NCBI GenBank assembly: GCA_963965975.1
Contig: OZ014413.1
Coordinates: 5,404,001 to 5,468,000 of the forward strand
Reading direction: 5' to 3'
Length of the DNA: 64,000 nucleotides
From: Xestospongia bergquistia
Taxonomy: Eukaryota; Porifera; Demospongiae; Haplosclerida; Petrosiidae
Positions 56,190-64,000 of this stretch are shown here, in pieces. The translations under genes were made by a program, and so were the position numbers. The notes under the pieces are model-generated. The model had not been told where the DNA came from. It did not search any database and saw only the letters and a list, made by a program, of their open reading frames with translations. Numbering within the stretch: the first letter of the stretch is position 1; each line of letters starts with the position of its first letter.

Positions 56190-58390
56190 ATGGATAGTGA
56201 TGGAAAAACATTTGTACATCTTGTGACTCCTGGTGGTGCTTCTGAAAGGGTATTTATATAATTGTAAAAAATTAGAACTGAGTCAAGTTTAGTGTTGGGT
56301 CAAGTATTGTTTTGGTTCACATTTATGGTTGATTTTCACTACAGTACAGTGGCTTAGACTATCTATCATTATAAGACTTTGACTAACTACATTACATATT
56401 ATAATTAACATAGTGGCTTAGGCTAGCTAAACTTTGACTAAACACACCACATATTGTAGTTAAAGATGTTATATTTTTTTCATTCTTGTATTTTGCAGGA
56501 TGGTCAACTGTTATTAGTGAATGGAGGGAGAGTCTATTGTCACATAAGTCACACAGTATAATTTGTGACATGTTCGAAAGTATTCATCATTCTGGGTCTT
56601 CTTTAAAATAAGTGGTTGGTAGAACAGCCTCTGAAACTCCTGAAGTTGAAGAAGATAGCTTCTTGGATATTGATGTAAGAAAGTAACCATTGTGTGTTTA
56701 ATAAAAATAAAGTCTTGAAAATGTCATGAAAGACAATGACCGTCATTTCTTTACTAAAGAAAGTTTCTCCATTGTGCTTATGTGCTTGATTAATTTATAT
56801 ATAACTTCAGTGTACTTCTTTATTGTAATGTAGTGCTTTATTGTTTATCATATTGTAGTATTCATCTGAAATTGAGGAGATTAAAGTGAAGCTTGTTAAA
56901 CCCATGGGCAGTGGAGGACACAAGATTTTCATTAATGCTCTCATTTATAATGGAGGTATGGATGAATAGATGAATGGATGGAAGGATGGATGGACAGATT
57001 AACCTAAGAATTCATAAACTATTTTCTATCTATTCAGTTTCAGGTATTTTCATTTGTTCTCTTAATCCCATTAGACCAGCTGGTCTGAGTGGACTTAAAG
57101 ACATAATATCATATACTCAGTGTTCACAACCAATTCCTTAAACATCTTTCTAACAGGGCAGCTGAATTCCTTTATAATACTGGCAATAGAGTTACACTTG
57201 TTCTTGGATGAAAGAAAGGAAGGTTCAGTGACTTACCAGAGATTGTAGAAGATCAAAAAAGGGAACAAGGTGGGTGTGGTTAATGGAGACAACTTCGAGT
57301 GGTCAGAAATCGAAGATGAAGGATAAGACTGGACAAGAGGAGGAGACAAACAAAGGGAACAGAGGTGTCCCAGAGACATGTAGATGCAGCTCTTGAGAGG
57401 AAATGTTTGGAACTTGCTAGACCTGATAAAATTGTCATTGTAAGTTTTATATAACCACACTCACTCTTTAATGACCTACAGTTGTAGTCCTTGTATCCAT
57501 TTCATTAATCATTGATCCATTTCATTATTATTGGTGGCTCTTATTCATAAACCTAATCATGAGAAGGGACTAGGTTTTAGAATGGAAAGTTTTGTTGTGG
57601 TGGACAACACTGGACAGCCACAAATAAGCAAGTTAACTTGTATATGCTCATATCTGCTTATATAGGTCATAGTTATTAATAGTTAATAATATTTGATTGC
57701 CAAATGCATTAGCACAAAACAACCAATCTGAACAGTGTAACAAAATATTACCTTGGTTTTGTTTATGTATGTGTGTGTGGTTTTAGTCATAATTATGAAT
57801 ATAATAATTGTGTTCCCAGAACCCAGAACCACACATACTCAGTACTCAAAAGCACATGATCAATTATGTCAACATTGAAAATGTTTACATGATGTTTAGT
57901 AATGCAATAAACTTGAACAAAAGAAAAAAAAGTAGACGTATTATTTAAAACAATTTATAGATAATGTGACAGTTTTTTAATGACAGAGTTCTTGCACCTC
58001 AGTTGATAAGAACATTGGAGTAGTAAACATAATGTTTTAGGTTCACATCCCAACTAGTGTATTTTTGTCTTTATCGAATAAAATCATACTTTCTTCTTAG
58101 ATTAAAGGAAAGGTTTGAGGTATGACATGAACATCACATTCATTAGCTACTGAGACTAGAGAAGGAAGCAGAGGAACATAAGTTATGTTTACAAGAACTA
58201 ATGGATCAATGCCTTTACTATTAAGATGTATTATTTTCTTACTTTCATTAGGATCTTCTAATCCTGGTGATCGAGTTACTTTAGTTCATTCTTTAGTATT
58301 AGGAGATACAGCTGAACAGAAAGGAGATAAATTGATCTGTGTCAATGGTCCTCATTAGTGAATTACACATTAGATTTTACAGTAGAACAG
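56190..58390 (+). pseudogene. Multi-PDZ-domain protein gene, decayed
   Basis: PDZ modules bind C-terminal peptides and build signalling scaffolds. PDZ-1: exon ~56190-56249 (DGKTFVHLVTPGGASER, donor GTATTT) and exon 56499-56674 (DGQLLLVNG, frame shift, ESLLSHKSHSIICDMFESIH, LK-stop-VVGRTASETPE, EEDSFLDID, donor GTAAGA). PDZ-2: exon 56859-56955 (SEIEEIKVKLVKPMGSGGHK, IFINALIYNGG), a piece near 57080 (RPAGLSGLKDII) and ~57140-57270 (RAAEFLYNTGNRVTLVLG, KKGRFSDLPEIVED). A linker exon near 57350-57440 (SQRHVDAALERKCLELARPD, donor GTAAGT). PDZ-3: ~58250-58360 (GDRVTLVHSLVLGDTAEQKG, DKLICVNG). Good intron signals mix with stops and shifts: a real multi-exon gene now dead. Confidence 0.65.
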
Positions 58391-58394
58391 TTAA

Positions 58395-58530
58395 GTGACA
58401 ACTCACCAGACTAGTAAGATTGAAATAAGAAATGATTTTTTCACAGAGTCAGCTGTCATTTCCTGTTTTCATAACAACATCCCAGAGCTATCCAGAAGAG
58501 GTTTAGCCTCTTTAACATTTCAATAACTTT
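58395..58530 (+). repeat. Partial duplicate of the beta-helix gene start
   Basis: AACTCACCAG, ATTGAAATAAGAA, GTCAGCTGTCATTTC and AAGAGGTTTAGCCTCTTTAA-like blocks match 59103-59245 (reading IEIRNDF, ESAVISCFH, RRGLASL). The PDZ remnant ends where this copy starts. Confidence 0.6.
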
Positions 58531-58534
58531 TATA

Positions 58535-59100
58535 ATTTTGATCATTCATAGCTATGGTCTTATATGTAAGCCAATTATGATAGAAAGTGTATCATATAAA
58601 TGCTATAATTTGCTATATGCTATATTTTATTATGATATTGTATCAGATGAATATCAAGGAATAACTAAGCTAAAATTAGCTAAATTTATACAGATATTCA
58701 TACACCAGTTATTATTGCTTAGAGAAAAAATTGTTGACCTTTATTTTAGGTATTTCTTCACTCAATCCATTTTTATTAACTTTTATTTAGACAGTTCTTG
58801 GTACATGTTTTACTTTCACCTTCTTGACATCAAGATGCCATTAAATAATAAGTCACAAGTGTCTATCTTAACTTAATAAGAGAGTTGGTAGATATGAATT
58901 TAAAACACTATAACAGTTGTTATTTCATTTTGTATATTCAATATTCTAAGTAATGGAATATAAATTTGTATAATAAAGCAATATATTTCCCAATAATGAC
59001 TTAATTTGTGTAATACAACATGGTCCTCGCAATACATCATGTTTTTGTTAAAGAGCTCTCTCAAGTTTATCATTTCGTCTGCATGGTAACTTCTGTCAAA
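58535..59100. other. No gene recognised
   Basis: Contains a 112-codon A/T-rich plus frame (58538-58876) without recognisable motif; composition suggests chance. Confidence 0.4.
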
Positions 59101-59102
59101 TA

Positions 59103-62100
59103 GGAACTCACCAGGCTAATAGAATTGAAATAAGAAGTGATTCTCCTGAAGAGTCAGCTATCATTTCATGCTTTCATGTTGACATCACAGATAATCTTCC
59201 ATTCCCTAGAAGGGGTCTAAGTTTATTTAACACTTCAGTAACTCTTGAGCGATTTGGTCTTTGAGAATTGTGGTATATATCTCACTACAATACAAGATTC
59301 TACAATCACAGATTACCTCAATAGTTCATCACTGTATTACACTTCATCTCATTTTGCTGCTCTAGTCTTTGTTCATTGTCAGGTTAATATAACTCAAGTT
59401 GACATTTACTACTAATGATTGGTGTGAACCTATATATATGGCTCTAGTATTAGCGGAGTTAATATATCTAATTCCTTTCTAGGCTCTAGAAGTGTTTGAA
59501 CAAGCCAAATTATCGGCAGTGGTATTATTATTCATTATCATGATATTTCATCAAACATGTTCTCACAACTGTCTCATTTAACATGATTGGCTTGAAATAT
59601 GTTGTTAGGAATAGTCATTCTGGTATTATTGATATGTATTATCATCAACTGACTTCATTTAATAGTGCTGAAAAAAGCTATCGTCATTGCTGCTGAATTG
59701 ACTGCTTTATCCTCAAAGAACATAAGGGCATTTGTACTCATTAACGACACAGAATTCTTGCACAACGTAGCTGGGTTTAATACACGAGTTTTACTGATGT
59801 TACAATGCAAATCTTCTGTCTTCACGAATGCAACAGTGGAGAACATTGAAGTTGAAGGCAACATCAACTTTTAAAATCAAAACTGCCATGGATCAGTATT
59901 AAGTTTCTACTGGTTTAGAAACCGAATGTTGCCCAAAATTCTCAATTACTCTTTTCGTATTCAAAATACTACATTCAATATGCTATTAGGGAATGAAAAT
60001 GAATATCCTATTGAAAAAAACAAATGTAGCTGTGTCTTTTAACTTTATCACCCCAAAATTACCATTAACATTCACAAGTCTAACCTAGTCCATGACGTAT
60101 AGGAGCTAGTGTCTATGTTTAGGGTTACAACAATTTCGGAGGTGAGTCCACAATAGTGCTGAATTGTAATATTTTAGAAAGTCAAATTTCACTGACAAAT
60201 AATTATGCTTACAGTTTCAGAGGATGGGATATTTATCTTTTATGGAATAAACTTAGTACATATCACTAGTGCCTCAGTATTTTATAAAAACTATGGATCA
60301 GTTGATGAAGCTATAGATTCTGATGTCTATCTCTCTGGTAATGTCACAGTTAGTAACAATGTTGGATCAAGAGATATTGCTATTATATTAACAGGTAATA
60401 GTCGTCTTCACTTTTTAAATGGAGTATCAGCTAATTTTAAGAACAATCATACTCTACTAGAAGGTGGTGGTGTATATATGAGCAACAATATAATGACTGG
60501 AAATGTTATTACATTTGAAGATTGTATTCTGTGGAAATGTAACGACTAAAACCAACAATTCAATATTTATAAGGTCACTTTTCACGTTATCAGGTAAGGA
60601 AAAGAAGCCAGATGATATTCTGAATTCAAAAGTCACTTGACATTTTACTCAAACACCACTGAAACAGGATTACTTGAAATTTTAACAACACCTCATGACC
60701 TGCTTATTTATAAATTTAATATTCTTTGAAAAAGTATTTCCAAGTTCTATCATGGTCAGACAATTCAGTTAGAGCAATTGATACTGTCTATTGAAGTGTC
60801 TATTCTTTTATAGGAGTTGATGTGACTTTGGACATGTCAAGAAAATAGGACAATGACACATGATAATAATATTTTGTATGAAGGGCTAGAATTTATTCCA
60901 TTTGACATGACCATAACCACAGTAAGTATTGTACTGCCTTAACTGCAAAGATTTTTTATTTGCCATTAATTCCTACCATTCATATTTTAAATGGTAATAT
61001 TGAACCTTATCCTCTAGAATTTGTTCTAAATAAGAGTAAAGGAATTTGTCAATGCTCTCCTGCATTATATAACACAAAAATGATATGCTGTTTCGTATGC
61101 AATATTAAAAACATGATCATCACTCGTTCTTATCTATGTAATTGGACTTGTCTTGTAAAAACTGAAAACATGAAACGTTGGTGTATCACTTCTATGTGCA
61201 CTATGTAACAGTAAGAAGTCTTGTTTTTGTAGTACCAGCGATAAAGTAATGTCAGAATAATACTGAAATGAAGAATTGTTCATATGATAGTAGTCCATGT
61301 TTATATCAACATGGAGGTACACTATGTTGTAGTTATGATGAATTAACTGTAGTATTTGGTTCTCCAGAATATGAACAATGTAGTAACTGGTGGTTAATAA
61401 CACTAATTCTTTATACAGTAGCTGGTCCTCTCCTAATTTATCTGTTATACACTCTTAGATTTACATTAACAATATGGAATCATATTCACTGTTCAGGCTG
61501 CTAATGTATACTAGATATGTTGAGTCTTTACAATGGACAATGGAGTTGTAAAAAACTCAATTATTTTCTTTTAGCTCTGTATGTTGGACTTGAATTCCTC
61601 TACGTTTTTACAATGGAATGACTGAGTTATGGAAAACTTGGTCTCAGTTTGCTATTCCCACTTTATTTGATGACAATAATTGTTGTCCTCGTTTTCTTCA
61701 ATTGTTTTACTCTCTAACAAAATAGCTGAATTCTCAGTTCAAGTACTAGTTACTCTTGTACAACACTCCTTTGGATGACTATTAGATAAATTATCAATAC
61801 CTTTATACCAGCTAAAGCCTTTACCTCAGAACAGACATATCATGTTTGGTAATGAATGAATCTGTTGAATATGGTAGTAAAGGACATATTATTCTCATGG
61901 TAGTCACATCATTGCTTGTCTTTCTTCTCCTCTCACTCTATATTCCTCTTTTCTTCTTTGCTAAACCTCTCAGACATTGGACATGAATACACAAGACCAA
62001 CATTTGAAGCTATCAATGATTCATATAAGAATAATAAGCAGTACTGGTTTCTAGCTCCCCTCTTACTTCTCTTTATGATGTACATATTGTACAGTATTGA

Positions 62101-62463
62101 ACCTTATCAATATAATATTTACATTGCCATAGCTTCAATATTAGTATTTTTCATATTTTGGTTTTGGCTATGTTCAGACCATACAAGAGTAACCTTTTAG
62201 ACTGTTGGCTTCCCTTCAATCTTGCCTACAAATATTTTACAATGCAGCATTTAGAAATAACAGGTTCTAGTGTGTTAGTCATCTTCTTGTTCTTCTTGAC
62301 TTTCTTTATTGTACTAGTCTATCATTTGTTGTTTGATGCAGGACAATTAAAGGAAATAGAAAAATTTGTCAATGACATTTGTACAAAAGTTCTTCAATAC
62401 TTGTCACATCGTAATCATAAATACTGCTACCATTTAATCAAAGATCTCATTATTGCAAGATGA
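59103..62463 (+). pseudogene. Beta-helix / Cys-rich / multi-TM membrane protein, decayed
   Basis: Ordered pieces of a large surface protein. N-terminal IEIRSDSPEESAIISCFHVD and LPFPRRGLSLFNTS (~59125-59260); parallel beta-helix-type repeats at 59665-59874 (LIDD-like AFVLINDTEFLHNVAG, SSVFTNATVENIEV) and 60205-60549 (VYLSGNVTVSNNVGSRDIAI, LHFLNGVSANFKNNHTLLEG, GGGVYMSNNIMTGN). A Cys-rich juxtamembrane part follows (GICQCSPALYNTKMICCFVC; CSYDELTVVFGSPEYEQCSN), then TM segments WWLITLILYTVAGPLLIYLL (61388), LSYGKLGLSLLFPLYLMTII-like (61630), HIILMVVTSLLVFLLLSLYI (61890), LLLLFMMYILYSIEPYQYNI (62070) and FFLTFFIVLVYHLLF (62295), with a charged C-tail to TGA 62461-62463. Frame changes near 61500, 61840, 61985 and 62160 and several stops show decay. 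Role unknown; ligand-binding surface receptor is a guess. Confidence 0.6.
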
Positions 62464-62469
62464 TGCTAA

Positions 62470-63660
62470 TGTTTTTCTCTTTGATAAGTTGTTTGGTAAT
62501 AGCATTCCTATCTTAGCATCATCAAGTGATAACTATATCACATTATTTGTATAGTATTATTATTGTTGAGTAGGTCATTATACCTTGTCTAATAACATAT
62601 TGTTTTTACTAATTACAGTTGGGACAACATTTTCACTTATGTTTAAAACTTTCTAACTTGTTTATTCAAATTTAGTAGCAGTTTTATTAATTAAATTATG
62701 GAAGTGTTTATATACTAAATATAAATAGAAATGAAAGTAAGTCATCCTTAATACTGCACAACATTTTACTCTCCATACTGGAATTTTTAGCAAATTACTT
62801 TTATAATAATGCATTTTAATAAACAAATCTGTCTATAATGTTGGTATAAGTGATTACTATTTTCAATAATTAACATAAAATATTTGTTAGTTAGTACGAC
62901 AGGTGGCTCTATCGTTGTTGTGTCATTACTTTACTAGCTTGTATATACTGAAATAACTTAGCCTATTATAGTTCCTTAAAACATTCACATTGGTAGGTGC
63001 TAACAACATAACTTCAACTAAGTCAATTACACCAAATACCTTTTCATTTATGATATTTGATAAAATTAGAGGGTGTTACCATTTGATTTACTAATATTAT
63101 TACAAAATGGTATCAGTACTAGTGACCTGGAAATGGATTTTTTAAATGTACGTATATTAGGAGGCCAAGTTTTACCATTCACTATTCAATTTGTATAGGT
63201 TGGATCTGAAACACAACTGGCTAGATGCTATGAAAAATGTACATTTGGATTACTTTATAATCTTTAAGGCAAACACAGTCTTTATTCGCCTATAAAGAAG
63301 TAAAACCCAGAAAGCAAGAGCCGTATCATTTACTAGAACAAATTAAAACCTTATCATGTTTTAATAACTAACTTACAACTAAAAATAAATATAGTAACTG
63401 ATTAAAAAATTATTTAATTAACAAACGAGTGTAGTGTCTTTAAACTATAGATGCTTGACTTATGATCCTCACTCCCTTGACCCTATGTAGTAACATAAAC
63501 TATATGCGCAGCAAACAATGTTACTGCTGAACAAACATTTTGTTATCTATTATACGGTATTGATATAAATGATCAGGTTCAATTTATGTTGTTTTTGTTT
63601 ATTACAATACAAACAATCAATAGTTCAGTTACATGGAGACACCTTGAAGTCGGATAGTAC
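62470..63660. other. No gene recognised
   Basis: A/T-rich 3' flank. No exon, RNA gene or repeat supported. Confidence 0.45.
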
Positions 63661-63663
63661 TAA

Positions 63664-63731
63664 TTAACCCTACTTATGATCATATAATAGTGGTTAGGCC
63701 TAACCACTATATATGAGCATAAATAGGGTTA
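63664..63731. repeat. Small palindromic MITE-like hairpin next to TTAA
   Basis: Core GTGGTTAGG/CCTAACCAC (63690-63707) is perfectly palindromic. Outside it CCCTACTTATGATCATATA (left) pairs imperfectly with TATATGAGCATAAATAGGG (right), giving a ~60-nt hairpin with CCCTA...TAGGG ends. TTAA precedes the left end (63664-63667) and TTAG follows the right, which would fit a tiny piggyBac-type MITE with a mutated target duplication. Confidence 0.5.
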
Positions 63732-64000
63732 GTACTTTACATAATTTGACTTATACGGTCACCAATTGATGATGTGTAGTGAGTCTGTCATATTTTTTAA
63801 CCCTGTCATATTAATATTCAGCCTATATTGCTAGCTGAAAGCATTGCATGAAAGTTTGAAAAAATTATAATCGACGGCATGTATATAAACACTATAAAAT
63901 ACAACAAACTGATCAGTGTATTCTATCATAAGACATGGATTGTGAAACACTGTCATGTTGTTCCTAAATCTACAAAAAACATTACCAACAAGGAAAAATT

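Noticed and set aside
58538..58876. 112-codon plus-strand open frame
   Set aside because: Composition typical of A/T-rich chance frames; no domain or neighbouring exon.

Overview
This 64 kb window is AT-rich, intron-containing eukaryotic DNA. No bacterial-style operons, rRNA, tRNA or CRISPR arrays were seen. Protein fragments include ZU5-like and DEATH-domain receptor pieces, SRCR plus EGF exons, a SAM-domain protein, PDZ repeats, a beta-helix membrane protein with a Cys-rich juxtamembrane part, and a cluster of MFS/POT-like transporters. With introns as short as about 46 nt, this fits an early-branching metazoan. A demosponge such as Amphimedon is my best guess; that is inference, not proof. 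Almost every coding region I can read is broken by stops or frameshifts, so most of the window is a graveyard of duplicated accessory genes and transposons.

Region by region. 0-12.5 kb holds repeated segments of a ZU5/DEATH gene family on the minus strand. A piggyBac element (7972-10623, TTAA duplication) has inserted into a DEATH-domain exon, and a foldback MITE (5591-6008) sits in one copy of a duplicated segment. 12.8-15.6 kb is a second piggyBac element, and its empty site survives in the paralogous segment near 2.3 kb. 15.8-17.5 kb is a decayed SAM-domain gene. 18-21.1 kb has a BED-finger (hAT-like) fragment, hairpins and a third, RG-rich-type piggyBac remnant. 23.7-24.6 kb is a decayed transposon-encoded protein. 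26.6-45.9 kb is a cluster of at least five MFS/POT-like transporter pseudogenes or fragments. It is interleaved with copies of a 5' segment (here called R) plus the first exon of an unrecognised gene family (here called N), and it includes an inverted duplication (28.4-30.3 versus 36.5-38.0 kb). 46-48.7 kb carries an unrecognised multi-exon gene and a SRCR/EGF receptor remnant. 49-52.3 kb has another N/R copy, a fourth piggyBac element and a MADF (Harbinger-associated) fragment. 52.6-53.5 kb is a nearly perfect 407-bp-arm palindrome made of two head-to-head 5'-truncated Penelope-like element ends, each carrying a hammerhead-ribozyme fold. 56.2-58.4 kb is a PDZ-repeat pseudogene and 59.1-62.5 kb a beta-helix/multi-TM membrane protein pseudogene.

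The genes do not form a pathway. The picture is local duplication of receptor and transporter families, decay, and repeated colonisation by TTAA-specific piggyBac elements, hAT/Harbinger relatives, foldback MITEs and a Penelope-like retroelement.
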